A DNA stretch of 20,000 nt from Prorocentrum cordatum (GCA_963575745.1 CAUYUJ010014259.1:216567-236566), one strand, 5' to 3'. Counted from the stretch's first letter, positions 1 through 8,572 are shown. Numbers and translations are program-made. The notes: generated from the sequence alone by a model not told the origin.

Positions 1-128
1 CTGGCACCCCCCGACCTGCTGGGCCGCGGGGCGATCGCGGGCACCTCCGCGGGAGCCGGGCACTTCCGCGTGCGGGGCTGGCCGGGCTCCTGGCGGAGGG
101 GCCCCCTGCGGCGGCGCATCGAGGACCC
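1..128 (+). CDS. JmjC gene exon 1 (partial): N-terminal WPGSW segment
   Basis: The frame starting at base 1 is open and reads LAPPDLLGRGAIAG...AGHFRVRGWPGSWRRGPLRRRIED. In JmjC/cupin_8 proteins the catalytic core is preceded by a strand and a 'W-P-A..W' segment; RGWPGSWRRGPLRRR fits that place. The proposed donor is the GT at 129-130 (GTGCGG). The exon then ends two bases into a Pro codon, and exon 2 starting at 815 supplies the third base, so the join reads IED-P-RPLGVVTPLGK in frame. A donor at 136 is an alternative. The left end is cut by the window. Identification depends on order and proximity to exon 2; alone the sequence is weak. Confidence 0.55.
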
Positions 129-365
129 GTGCGGGTCGATGGCAAATCATGGGAGCCTCGCGTGGCCTCATATGTCCTCGCCAGGAGGGAAGCAGGTCCT
201 GAGGGAAGCAGGTCCCGAGATTTGTCGCAGTCTTGGGCTCCCAGGGGCCCTCCTTGGGCCCCGGGGCTGTCAGGAAGTGACGCAGGATGGCGGCTTGGTC
301 TTGGGGGAAGGCCCAGGGAGTACAGGACCCATTTCCCCTAGGACCCGTTTGCTCCATACCAGAAT

Positions 366-560
366 TCAATCTTTACAGCGTGCGCCAGCGTCTGGTTCTC
401 GATGAGAAAGCTCTGATTCAGCGTCGGCTGACGTCGATCGGCGTCGACCTAGCGTCTATTCAGCGTTAATTGGAGTCGACCAGCGTAGATCAGCGCCGAG
501 TAGCGTTGGGTAGCGTTGGTTGCCAGGAGCCAGCAAGATGGCATGGGATGCTCCCATCAG
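366..560 (+). repeat. Repeat H copy 1
   Basis: A run of degenerate 10-12-bp units (AGCGTCGATC/AGCGTTGACT type) at 425-520, followed by GCCAGCAAGATG and AGTTGCC. The same order of motifs, including GAGAAAG upstream and CCAGCAAGATG downstream, recurs at 9518-9690. Shared flanks show a dispersed repeat, not just a simple tandem. Confidence 0.65.
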
Positions 561-570
561 TTGCCGCCGA

Positions 571-676
571 GGAGGAGGGAGGAGGAGGAGGAGGAGGAGG
601 AGGAGGAGGAGGAGGAGGAGGAGGAGGAGGAGGAGGAGGAGGAGGAGGAGGAGGAGGAGGAGGAGGAGGGAGGAGG
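571..676 (+). repeat. (GGA)n microsatellite, about 105 bp
   Basis: Near-perfect GGA repeat, purine on the + strand. In various frames it reads as poly-Gly, poly-Glu or poly-Arg, and antisense as poly-Leu/Ser/Pro; these frames are artefacts. Confidence 0.95.
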
Positions 677-814
677 TACCAATGCCGCTGCCCGTCGCCA
701 CGGCTGATGCTCCGCAGGGTGCTGGCCAGAGTGCGCCCCAGGAGAGGCCTGGCGAGCAGCGGTATCGGCACATGCTTTTGCCACCCCGGAGGAGGCCACG
801 GGAGGCCACGCCAG

Positions 815-968
815 GCGGCCTCTGGGCGTCGTGACGCCGCTCGGGAAGACGGTGACGATGACACTGCGCTCGTACTGCACGTACCTCCGCAGGCACAGGG
901 ACGCGGATGATCCGCTGTACCTCTTCGACTCCGGGGAGCTGGCGGCAGCGCTGTTCCACTCGTGCCTT
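815..968 (+). CDS. JmjC gene exon 2: YLRRHRD / DDPLYLFD segment
   Basis: The frame reads RPLGVVTPLGKTVTMTLRSYCTYLRRHRDADDPLYLFDSGELAAALFHSCL. The run 'V-x-M-x-L-x-x-Y-x-x-Y ... DDPLYLFD' is a hallmark of JMJD6-like JmjC proteins just upstream of the iron site. The acceptor is the AG at 813-814, giving a phase match to exon 1. The 3' edge is uncertain. A GC donor at 969 (GCGAGC) leaves phase 0; a GT at 962 or 1013 leaves phase 2. About ten residues expected before exon 3 (the 'Y..P..F' stretch) are absent, so a small exon may hide in the 7.4-kb intron that follows. Confidence 0.75.
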
Positions 969-1446
969 GCGAGCTGGCGAGGGATGGGGCTGCGCACAAG
1001 CAGCCCCCGGAGGTATATACAGTCAAAACAGGGCATGCGGATGGCATTCTGAGGAAAGAAACTTTGGTATCCCTCGGTTCGCGTACCTGGTTCTTGTGGT
1101 CTCTGCTTCCGCGGTCCGAGGCGCCCCCGACTCTGCGCGCCCGTGACGCCCTGAATCCTTGTGCTCCCTCTTCCTGCCTGAGTCTACCTGCAGCCCGGGC
1201 TGTCCTCGACAGGCCGACAAGGCAGCCTGGGGGGGTCTCCACGCCCCCGCGCGGGCGCCTCCGGCACCCTTTTGGACGCTCTGTACCCGGACCGCCGACG
1301 CCTTGTGTTTTTTTTGGTTTTGTGCGCGACGCGCGGCCCTCGGAAGCCCCGCCCCCTTTGCCCCGTCCGCCGGCAAGGGCCCCCCGAGGCCGACCGCTGC
1401 TGCAAACTCCGACTTCGTGCGCGCGCCGATGCGCATTTTCGTCCTG

Positions 1447-1628
1447 GGCTCTGGCCCAGGCTTCAGTCGGGCGTGTCTCCCTACAGGGGGATTTTCGACG
1501 AAATATTTCAAATATTCAAAAATATTCCAAAATGGTACAAAAAAAAATGGTCCCGGATTTTTTTATACACTATTTTTGAATATCCCCCCTGTAGAGGGAC
1601 AGGCCCGACTTAAGTCCAGGCTCGGCTC
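1447..1628 (+). mobile_element. Element F copy 1: inverted-repeat element with AT-rich core
   Basis: The arm at 1461-1496 (CAGTCGGGCGTGTCTCCCTA, then CAGGGGGATTTTC) is matched in reverse complement by 1578-1614. Weaker pairing extends out to about 1447 and 1628. The core is strikingly AT-rich for this window, with A and T homopolymers. Length and architecture resemble a non-autonomous (MITE-like) element; no coding capacity. A degenerate second copy lies at 14838-15030. Confidence 0.7.
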
Positions 1629-1696
1629 TCCTGCGGCCCCTCGGGGCGGCCTGGGCTCTGGGCCTCCCCCCTCCCCCCCCGGAAGGCCCTCGGCGA

Positions 1697-1826
1697 CTTG
1701 GCATCGCTCGGACGTGTGCATTTTCCTTCGGCGAGGACCATCGAGGAACATCCTTGCTCATTTCGCGAAAAAACCACGCACGAAACCGAAAAATACACGG
1801 GAAAGCGACGTCCGAGCGACGGCAAG
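1697..1826 (+). mobile_element. Element K: 130-bp inverted-repeat unit
   Basis: CTTGGCATCGCTCGGACGT at 1697-1715 pairs with 1808-1826, with two mismatches over 19 bp. Weaker pairing continues inward (GTGCATTTTCC against GGAAAGCG). Only one copy is seen and its right arm overlaps repeat C1, so it could be a chance or secondary hairpin. Confidence 0.4.
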
Positions 1827-1945
1827 GCGAGGCGCAGCTGCTGGAAGGCATCCCGAGTCCGAGGCAGGTCAGCCGCCGAGAACTGGCGCGAGCGCCCAAG
1901 GACCTCTCGAGGCTCGCACCTCCGACGCGTCGGAGGTCTGGGGCT
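1800..1945 (-). repeat. Repeat C copy 1 (reverse)
   Basis: Read on the minus strand it gives the order CCTCGAGAGGT, CAGTTCTCGGCGG, CCTCGGA, GCCTTCCAGCAGCTGCGCC, which matches 10160-10315 and 17375-17530. No terminal inverted repeat is evident. Confidence 0.65.
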
Positions 1946-2239
1946 TGGGGAGGCCGCCCCCGGGAGAGCACGGTGGACCGTCCGGGGACCCCTCGGGGGC
2001 ATTCGGGCCGGCCGATGGGGCAGCCCGGGCGCTGGCCACGGCGGCCGCTCGTGCGGCAGCCCCACGCCTGGCCATGGCGAGCACGCCCTCCCACGTCGAG
2101 GACCGAGGGGCAGAGAGGCAGTTTTATCGGGTTGGGAGGACGGGGCCGGGAGAAATGACTTCGAGGAGGAATGGGTGCCCATTCCTTTACCCTTCCCTCG
2201 TTTTCCCCTTTTTGTTGCGCCTCCTGGAGCTCCTGGGCG

Positions 2240-2328
2240 GCCCTCGTCGCCACCGCTGGATTCGCCTCGAAATCCTGGTCAGAACGCACCCCGGGCGAGT
2301 TTCGGGGAGTAGCGGTATCGGTATCGTC
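2240..2328 (-). repeat. Repeat I copy 1, with coding-like antisense frame
   Basis: Nearly the same sequence recurs at 14141-14214. On the minus strand both copies read TDTA...PGVRxDQDFEANxAVATRA. Several differences between copies fall at third codon positions without changing the residue (GAT/GAC, AAT/AAC, GCG/GCC twice). In this copy the frame continues as AQELQEAQQKGENEGRVKEW. I do not recognise the protein; it may be a decayed mobile-element gene or a gene fragment. Confidence 0.5.
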
Positions 2329-2587
2329 AACATCGCCGCGTATGTTGAAGGTGCTCATTGCACAGTCGTGCTCTGTATCGTCCCAATCCCTTCCTCCTAA
2401 CACGAGAACTGTCTTTCTCAGAAGGGGGGGCGATGGAGCAGGAGGATTGATCACATATCGAGGAAGCGCAGCATTCACTCAGGCGCGCGGATTAGCGACG
2501 GGTCTCGTCAACACGCAGAGTGGGCGCGCTCCGCCACCAAGTCGGGCGGCACCGGCGCCATTCCTCGGAGGTGCCTTCCCAGATCCA

Positions 2588-2675
2588 TGGATCAGGGAGC
2601 GAGAGGGAGGGCGAGGGAGGGAGAGGGAGGGAGAGGGAGGGCGAGGGAGGGAGAAGGAGGGCGAGGGAGGGAGAG
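2588..2675 (+). repeat. (GAGGGAGG)n polypurine microsatellite
   Basis: Repeated GAGGGAGG/GCGAGGGAGG units on the + strand. Confidence 0.9.
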
Positions 2676-2701
2676 CGCACCAGATCCACCTAATCTGTTA
2701 G

Positions 2702-2912
2702 CGTGCGCCTGGCAACAGCGGCAGACGCATGCCTCCTCGGAGGTCCGCGCGAGTTTCTCGGATCGGCGATGGGCTCCCCATCACCGGCGCGCAGGGCGCG
2801 CCAGGGGCGGCGCCAGAGGCGCCGCCAAGTGGGCTCAGCGCCGATCCAAGAAATCCGCGCAGACCTTCGAAAGTCAATGTTTCTGTCATGGTTTGTTCCT
2901 CTCGAGGAGGAT
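2702..2912 (-). mobile_element. Element G copy 1 (reverse orientation)
   Basis: The inverted arms centre on GGTCCGCGCGAGTTTCTCGG (2742-2761) and the matching GCGCCGATCCAAGAAATCCG near 2838-2857. The GC-rich core (GGGCGCGCCAGGGGCGGCGC) matches the core of copy 3 in reverse complement, which sets the orientation. The outer arm ends TTTGTTCCTCTCGAGG. A GGA tract and GATCTGGCAAGGC follow on the right, shared with copy 2. Confidence 0.7.
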
Positions 2913-2914
2913 CG

Positions 2915-2999
2915 AGGACCAAAGAGGAGGAGAAGAAGGAGGAGGAGGAGGAGCAGGAGGAGGAGGAGGAGCAGGAGGAGGAGGATCTGGCAAGGCAAG
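2915..2999 (+). repeat. GGA-rich tract attached to element G copy 1
   Basis: Interrupted GGA/GGAGCA repeat ending GGATCTGGCAAGGCAAGG. Copy 2 (8938-8995) has the reverse complement of the same order, CTTGCCAG-GTCCTC-(CTC)n, so the tract is part of a subfamily. Confidence 0.7.
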
Positions 3000-3329
3000 G
3001 CCCCCAATCCCCGAGGTGCCCCTGAAAAATCATGTTCCTCACAATAAAGGGAAACATTTGAGGATACACCTTCATGGGGCTATCCGATCGCACCCCATAT
3101 CGTGAATGAGCGCCCCCCATCGTGCATCCCAGAATTGGGCCCACAATCTCTAGTCCAGTCGAGAAGCCCAAAGTTGGGGATTTGCTGCGCCAAGCCCCTT
3201 GTCAGAGGGTCGCGGAGGACACTCTGGCAGGGCGTTGGGTTTGGCACGGGCAGCTCACCCAGATGCAGCCCCAGCTGGCCTCGACAGGCTCTCGGAGCAG
3301 TCCAGGTCGATCTCAACACCCCACCCCTT

Positions 3330-3493
3330 TCCGGAGGTGAAAAAACACACAGACACAACTAATCGTCGATTCCCCAGAAAATATGGGAAAATATGGGAAG
3401 TGGGGGGGAAGACAAAAACCCAGAAAATATGGGGAATACTGGGAATCCGGTTATTTGTGTGTATTTATTTGTGTGTGTTGTGGGCCCCTTCAG
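3330..3493 (+). mobile_element. Element A copy 1
   Basis: Starts TCCGGAGGTGAAAAAACACA and ends TTTGTGTGTG...GGGCCCCTTCAG, with the internal motif ATATGGGAAGTGGGGGGGAA. It is flanked by a perfect 17-bp direct repeat, TCAACACCCCACCCCTT, at 3313-3329 and 3494-3510. Non-coding, about 164 bp, with imperfect terminal inverted repeats. The right end has the form of a splice acceptor (CCCCTTCAG). Confidence 0.85.
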
Positions 3494-3784
3494 TCAACAC
3501 CCCACCCCTTGGACGCGGAATTTCCCAGGGGCGCCGCCGGGTGTTGAGACCGCCCCGAGCTGCTCGGGGAGCCTGCTGAGGGCAGCGAGGGCTCGCCAGC
3601 TTCTGGGGCTGTCTGTGCACCACCCGAAGCCTCCATCACCAGATCGAGGAGGATCAATCTCCGAGCCTCGAGAGGACTGGCGCAGCCCCGGCGCATCAAT
3701 GGGCTGCAGGTGTCCTGGCTGGCCCCGGGGGGCGGTGCTTGGCTGATTCCGCTGAGTGGCTGGAGCGCGCTCAGCCTGGGTCTC

Positions 3785-3955
3785 TCCAGGAGGAAAAGAA
3801 ACACACACACACACACACACAATTAATCCTCGATTTCCCAGAAAATATGGGGAAATATGGGAAGTGGGCGGGAAGACAGAAACCCAGAAAATATATGAAA
3901 ATATGGGGGATACCTTTATTTGTGTGTATTTATTTGTGTGTCATTGGGCCCCTTG
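3785..3955 (+). mobile_element. Element A copy 2
   Basis: Starts TCCAGGAGGAAAAGAAACAC and ends TTTGTGTGTCATTGGGCCCC. The target-site duplication GTCTC flanks it at 3780-3784 and 3956-3960. The internal CA run is slightly expanded. Confidence 0.85.
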
Positions 3956-3957
3956 GT

Positions 3958-4143
3958 CTCTACCCCCCAAGCCACTTGGGGCATCTGTAACCCGCTCACT
4001 ATAAGACGCTAGAAGCGAGAAGCTCTTAGGCCCCAGCGCCCAAGGCTGATCTCTACCCCCCAAGCCACTTAGGGCATCTGTAACCCGCTCGTTATAAGAC
4101 GCTAGAAGCGAGAAGCTCTTGGGCCCCAGCGCCCGATTTGCTC
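3958..4143 (+). repeat. 93-bp tandem duplication
   Basis: Two units, starting at 3958 and 4051 (CTCTACCCCCCAAGCCACTT...CTTRGGCCCCAGCGCCC), differing at only a few positions. Element A copy 2 sits against the left edge of the first unit. Confidence 0.9.
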
Positions 4144-4215
4144 TGGGGCCTACGAACTGAGATGGCTGCTGGAGCGACCTTTCCGCTCTCACTCCTCCCC
4201 CCGGGTCCTCCTCGG

Positions 4216-4507
4216 GTGTCTCTCCCTCCCGCGCTGCTGCTGCCCCTGCGGCTGCTCCTGCTGCTTTCCCCTCTTCCCTGTCCAGATCCTGCGCAGCAGG
4301 CAGACCCAGGAAAGATAGAAACAACTAGCTGAACCAGCCAGCTCACCAGTAAGCAGACCAGGTGTCTCTCCCTCCCGCGCTGATGTTGCCCCTGCTGCTG
4401 CTCCTGTTGCTTCCCCTCTTCCCTGTCCAAATCCTGCGCAGCAGGCAGACCCAGGAAAGCCAGAAAAAAAACTAGCTGAACCAGCCAGCTCACCAGTAAG
4501 CAGACAG
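4216..4507 (+). repeat. 146-bp tandem duplication
   Basis: Units start at 4216 and 4362 (GTGTCTCTCCCTCCCGCGCT...). Each ends in a CTAGCTGAACCAGCCAGCTC segment; that last segment is repeated once more at 4515-4545. The antisense reads a hydrophobic leader-like frame twice; because it is repeat-derived I do not call it a gene. Confidence 0.9.
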
Positions 4508-4791
4508 GGTCCAGTAACTAGCTGAACCAGCCAGCTCGCCAATCAACCAACAAGGCAAGCCGGACCAGCCAGACTGGACCAGACCTACCAGATGAACTAC
4601 TCGACCAGTCAGACGCTGTTTGGCCGTCTCTTGGAAGCTTTTTGGTGGTCTCTTGGGACCCCTTTCGGAGCCTGTCAGGGACCTCGTGGGGATTTTTGTC
4701 GGTGGCCTCTCGGGCCCCCTTCGGCAGCGTGTGGGGGCTTTGTGGGAACCTTTTGGAGGCGCCGAGAGGTATCGTGGCGGTCTCAGGAAGT

Positions 4792-4829
4792 GTCCGTGAG
4801 CGAGATGCCGCGGCATCTCGCTCGTGGAC
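4792..4829. repeat. Perfect 26-bp palindrome, extended to 38 bp
   Basis: GAGCGAGATGCCG at 4798-4810 is followed directly by its reverse complement at 4811-4823, with no loop. Outer GTCC...GGAC pairing extends it to 4792-4829 with two mismatched pairs. Confidence 0.95.
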
Positions 4830-4973
4830 ATGTTTGGGGCTTCTTAGAAAGCTCTTGCGGGCCTCTTCGGGCCTCTGGTGGCGTCTTGAGTTCTCGTGAC
4901 AGCTTGCCGAAGACCTCTTCAGCGTCTCTGGGAGGCTCTAGGGGCCATCTCTGGGGCCTCAAATGCCCGCTAA

Positions 4974-4993
4974 CGAGATGCCGCGGCATCTCG
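4974..4993. repeat. Perfect 20-bp palindrome, second copy
   Basis: CGAGATGCCG followed by its reverse complement, centred 173 bp from the first palindrome and sharing all 20 central bases. Confidence 0.95.
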
Positions 4994-5057
4994 ATCGGGG
5001 ACGCTTGTGCGGGACATCTTGAAGAGCTCTTGGGCGCTTCTTGTGGGCCCGTGGTGG

Positions 5058-6020
5058 CTGACACTGCACTCTTCGCACCTCCTTGACCTCCCCAATTCGC
5101 CTTTTGCTCGAAAGCGAATTTCGATTTCCAGCAGCAATTCGAAAGCGTCACAAAGCATACAATGAAGAACCAACTTGAATACAAAGCACGGCTTCTGTCG
5201 TAGTCGTTTTGGTTGACATTGCGCGGTTCGTGCATCCTTGGACCTTCCCACACCAAGTTCGGTTCGCACGCGAAATCCCAAACTCGAGCTTTAGCAGCGA
5301 AACTCCAGCGCCCTGAAACATTGCAATGCAGAAAACCTGCAATGCAGATACAACCGATGTGCAAACCAAAGTGTCTCTGTCGTCGTGACCGTTATTGACA
5401 CTGCGCGCTTCGCACCCCCCTGGACGGCCCCAAACCGCGTCTGGCTCGAACGCGAAATCCGAAGCTCAAGCTCCAGAAGCGAAGTTACTGCACCAAACAT
5501 GCAATGCAGGCAAAACTGAATCTCAAGCTCGAGCTCTAGTCTGAAGCTTCAAGCTTTCTCAATCGAACCCTTGGCGTCTCGCCGTGCGCTACACAGCTAA
5601 AAACGTTACAGTTGTAATTGTGTCGTCGTGGCCGTGGTTGGTATCGCGCGTTTCGCACCCCCCTGGACATCTCCAAACCGCGTTCGGCTCGCACGCGAAA
5701 TCCCAAGCTCAAGCTGCAGCAGCGAAACCACAGCGCACAACACAATGCAATGCACAAACTTGGCAATGCAAAACACATCCAATGCAACATGCATGTTGAC
5801 CTGTCGTGGCCGTGGTTGACCCTTCGCGCTTCGCACCCCCCTGGACCTGCCATAACCACGTTCGTCTCGCACGCGAGATTTATAAGCTCAAGCTCGAGCG
5901 ACGAAGCTACATCGCAAACACAATGCAGAAGAAGCTGAAGCTCAAGCTCAAGCCCGAGTCTGACGCTTCAATCTTGATCTTTGGAAGCTTGGCGTTTCGC
6001 CGTGCGCTTCACTGGTAAGA
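5058..6020 (+). repeat. Five-unit minisatellite, 155-243 bp units
   Basis: Units start at about 5058, 5213, 5395, 5638 and 5816. Each has the order: (T)TGACACTGCGCGCTTCGCAC, CCCCTGGAC, CGTTCGGCTCGCACGCGAAA, TCAAGCTC.AGC.GCGAA, CAATGCA.., TCGTCGTGGCCGTGG. Units 3 and 5 carry an extra segment ending TTGGCGTTTCGCCGTGCGCT. Composition is less GC-rich than the surroundings. No RNA gene is recognised in it. Confidence 0.8.
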
Positions 6021-6187
6021 GCTTTATACGGTGAGGATTCCTTATCTGATTTGGGTGGCGGGGATCCCCATGGCCAATCCTCAATTCTTAACGCTTCGCG
6101 TCTCCCCACCAGCTGGCCCGGACACCCTGTTCGCCGCGCGCGCTCTTCGCCCGCGGCCGCGACCGAAAAAAGTCTCACCACCAGCCT

Positions 6188-6413
6188 TTTACCATTGGTC
6201 ATGGCGCTGGAGTGCTTGGTGAGTTCTTCCAGTGGTCTCCACCCTCTGCACGCTCGAGGTGTTGTTCAGCCAGAATTCCTGCCATTTTTGGTGGTGCAGC
6301 TCGCCTGGGAGGTCTTCCTGGTCGATGGCGCCCTCCTCTGAGCGACAGCGAGGCCCGCCTCCTGTCTGTTCCTCTCCCCCGCTTGCCCTTCCTCTTGTGT
6401 ACTTTCTTTTTCA
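6188..6413 (-). other. Unassigned open antisense stretch (about 73 codons)
   Basis: On the minus strand the frame is open between stops and includes EGAIDQEDLPGELHHQKW followed by QEFWLNNTSSVQRVETTG. Residue composition is more protein-like than the Arg/Pro/Gly frames common here, and there is no ATG. It could be a decayed gene or element fragment, or chance. No family recognised. Confidence 0.2.
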
Positions 6414-7059
6414 GACGCTCCTTTGCAAGTACGCTGGCTTCGGCACCGCCTGATTCCGAGGCTTTGCCTCCTCCCGGCCTCGTTCTGAGGCTGCGCCCCC
6501 CTTTCCCCCCCCCATCTCTGATGAATTCAAGCTTCGCGCGTCCAGCTTAGCTTCGACTGGAAGAGGTGCGCTCGCGACCCGCGGATCAAAAAAAGTGTTC
6601 TTTCCCTTGCCCGCTGCGCGCAATGTTTGGCCGCCGCTCGTTCGTTGCGCCCTCGGGCGCCGCCCGGCTGCTGTCGGTGCGGTCGCGATCAAAAAAGTAT
6701 CCCCGCCAGTCCATCCAGAGACGACGCCCAGACGAGTTGCCCTGATCAGCGAAGTGGGGTAGCATGCAAGTGGGGAATCCTTGGCGCTTCTTCGGCACCT
6801 CGTGGGGCACTTTTGAGGACTTTTGGAGCGCTCTTGGAGTTATCCCGGAGGAGATCGCAAGGCGGGTACCTAACCGACGCTGCCCCTCTAGAGTGTTTTA
6901 AATCGTCGTTCCAAGTCCAGGGGAGGAGGTAAGTGGGAAGGGTAAACCCCGCTCCGAAAGGGGAAGAGGGAGGGCTGGATAGGGTCAAACGAGGAGGGAT
7001 CCTCGATGTCCCCCCCCCCTTCAGGAGATTTCGAAATCGCATCGTGCAACCATCTTCGG

Positions 7060-7335
7060 GTTTTTTTGGGGGTTGTGGCGCCCTCTTGGGGCCGTCTTGG
7101 GGCCCTCCGGGGACCGTCTTGGAGACCTTCTGGGGACCTCTTGGGGCTCTCTTGGGGCTCTCTTGGGAGCCCTCGAGCGCCTCTTGGGGCCATCTTCGAG
7201 GCTATCGATCAAAGGAGGGGAGGTCCGGTCTAGGCCCCCCTCTGGGGCCCTCAGAACCGTTTCTTGGAGCCCTCTTGGAGTGATCTTGGGAGCTCTCGGG
7301 GCCGTCTTGGGGGCCTCCTGGGGTCCTCGTGGGGT
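7060..7335 (+). repeat. Degenerate CTCTTGGGGCC minisatellite
   Basis: Many imperfect repeats of CTCTTGGGGCC/CTTGGGGACC, in three frames giving LLGALLGPSWG-like repeats. Similar to 4598-5090. Confidence 0.7.
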
Positions 7336-7897
7336 TTGTTGTTTACCAATGTTGGGGCCATCTTGAGACCTCAAACGCGCATCGAATGAGAAACGGCGAG
7401 AAGGTAACATACACCAGTTTTCCTTATGTGTTTGAAGGATTTCCGGATCTTGGAAAGGTCCTGCGGGCTCTCCAAAAACAGTTGGGACCGTTTTGTGGCC
7501 CTCGTGGGGCTCCTTTGAGGCATGTCGGAAGCTGTTTTGAACCATCTTCGGCTGTCTTGAGGCACCTTGGAAGCCATCTTGGAGCACAGGAGGCCTCCTT
7601 GAAGCCATCTTGAGCGAAAGCGGACCCCGTGACACTTCGCGACCACCGCCGGAAAAAACTCAGGGAGGGGATGGGGGAGGGTACCCCTTCCCGAAGGGAC
7701 GAGGGTTTTCTCTGGAAGAGGAAAGAAATATTTCGTTAGACCACCTACGCCCAGATGGCTGGTGGGGCTATAGGAGTTTCACCGGCTTCCAGACCCTGAG
7801 TTATTTATCCAAGGGTTCTTTTTATGTCTTTACCGTAACCCGCCTGAATGTCCACTTATAACCCCCTTTGCGCCTACCAGCCCCTGTGGTGATCCAA

Positions 7898-8012
7898 GTA
7901 GGAGGAGGAGGAGGAGGAGGAGGAGGAGGAGGAGGAGGAGGATCGATCCTCGGCCCTCGATTATTGAGGACATTCTCTCGATCCTCGATCCTCCTCCTCC
8001 TCCTTCCCCTCC
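7898..8012. repeat. (GGA)n ... (CTC)n inverted microsatellite pair with heptamers
   Basis: (GGA)14 at about 7901-7941, running into GATCGATCCTCGG, then a spacer and CTCGATCCTCGATCC(TCC)n at 7975-8012. The right arm is the reverse complement of the left arm, so the region can form a long hairpin. Confidence 0.85.
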
Positions 8013-8239
8013 CTCTAGTTTCACGCTCTCACTGCCACACATGCCGCAGCTGCAAGGGACAAGCTCAGGGAGTTCAGGCTTGCTTCCTCGGTGGGCTCTG
8101 TTGGTAGAAAAAAACAAGCAGAAACCCCGATCCTCGACCATCGATCTTGGGTGGAGGATTGATCCCCGATCCTGTCATGCTCCAGGCAGCTCCTGCGGCA
8201 ACCCAGGCAGGCAGGAGGAAGGAGGAAAACTTTCGACTC

Positions 8240-8410
8240 TCGAGGACCTGCTCCCGACCCTCGACCCTCGACCCCCGATCCTCGAGCAAAGGGCGGGGGG
8301 TCGCCCCAATCCTCGATCCTCGATCCTCGATCCTCGATCTTCGAGAGCAAAGGACATGCTCTCGATCCTCGATCTTCGACCTCGATCCTCGATGCTCTCG
8401 ATCCCTCGAG
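8240..8410 (+). repeat. TCCTCGA heptamer array directly upstream of exon 3
   Basis: Imperfect TCCTCGA/CCCTCGA/TCTTCGA units, most regular at 8309-8342. The array is bracketed by a duplicated TCGAGGACCTGCTC (8240-8253 and 8406-8419); the second copy is the splice acceptor and the first codons of JmjC exon 3. Confidence 0.85.
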
Positions 8411-8548
8411 GACCTGCTCTCCGCCGCCGAGGAGCCCTCGGGCCGCGCCCCCGCGGGCCTGCTGGACGGGCTGGAGCGGCGGTACCTCACCGTCGGGCCC
8501 GCGGGCTCGGGCGCGCGCTTCCACGTGGACCCCTTCGCCGCGTCCGCG
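8411..8548 (+). CDS. JmjC gene exon 3: iron-binding HxD block (FHVDPFAASA)
   Basis: The frame reads DLLSAAEEPSG...LERRYLTVGPAGSGARFHVDPFAASA. It aligns to the 'DLF......RWxxxGPxGSGxxxHxDPxxTSA' core of JMJD6-type JmjC domains. The His at 8522-8524 and Asp at 8528-8530 are the first two ligands of the 2-His-1-carboxylate iron site. The acceptor is the AG at 8409-8410. The best 3' edge is 8548, followed by GCGAGC: joining to 10105 keeps the exact residue spacing between HVD and the Lys of GRKLW. A GC-AG intron is therefore inferred. Codon third positions are almost all G or C. An element A copy begins 25 bp downstream. Confidence 0.85.
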
Positions 8549-8572
8549 GCGAGCCCGCCAGCCCCGCTCGAA

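Larger units (their letters stand above)
129..814 (+). other. Intron 1 (inferred)
   Basis: Bounded by GTGCGG and CCAG with matching codon phase. It contains unremarkable sequence to about 365, then repeat H (366-560), then a long GGA microsatellite (571-676). No other gene is seen. Confidence 0.5.
4598..5090 (+). repeat. Degenerate TCTTGGGGCC-type minisatellite
   Basis: Loose 20-30-bp units rich in CTTGGGGCC/CTTCGGGCC/TTTTGGAGG. A similar vocabulary appears at 7070-7330. The two palindromes at 4798 and 4974 are embedded in it. No clean unit boundary is visible. Confidence 0.6.
969..8410 (+). other. Intron 2 (inferred), 7.4 kb
   Basis: Lies between JmjC exons 2 and 3. It holds two inverted-repeat elements (F1, K), repeats C1, I1 and G1, two A elements, several tandem arrays, two palindromes and GGA/heptamer microsatellites, each listed separately. 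Stretches 1020-1440, 1950-2235, 2350-2580, 3010-3310, 3510-3780, 6030-6180, 6420-7030 and 7340-7900 show no recognised feature. Confidence 0.55.

Noticed and set aside
1159-2400. 413-codon + strand open frame
   Set aside because: It runs through element F, element K, repeats C and I, and two AT-rich/GC-rich boundaries with no conserved domain. Long frames arise easily in GC-rich DNA.
4092-4493. Antisense frame starting with a signal-peptide-like leader (VFFLAFLGLPAAQ)
   Set aside because: The leader is encoded twice because of the 146-bp tandem repeat and is followed by low-complexity Gln/Glu sequence; no domain.
6170-6700. Three similar short words (CGACC..AAAAAAGT) near 6160, 6583 and 6690
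   Set aside because: Similarity limited to about 15 bp each; could not be separated from chance in A-tract contexts.
8240-8410. CRISPR-like array
   Set aside because: Repeats are 7 bp, contiguous and without unique spacers; the genome is eukaryotic.
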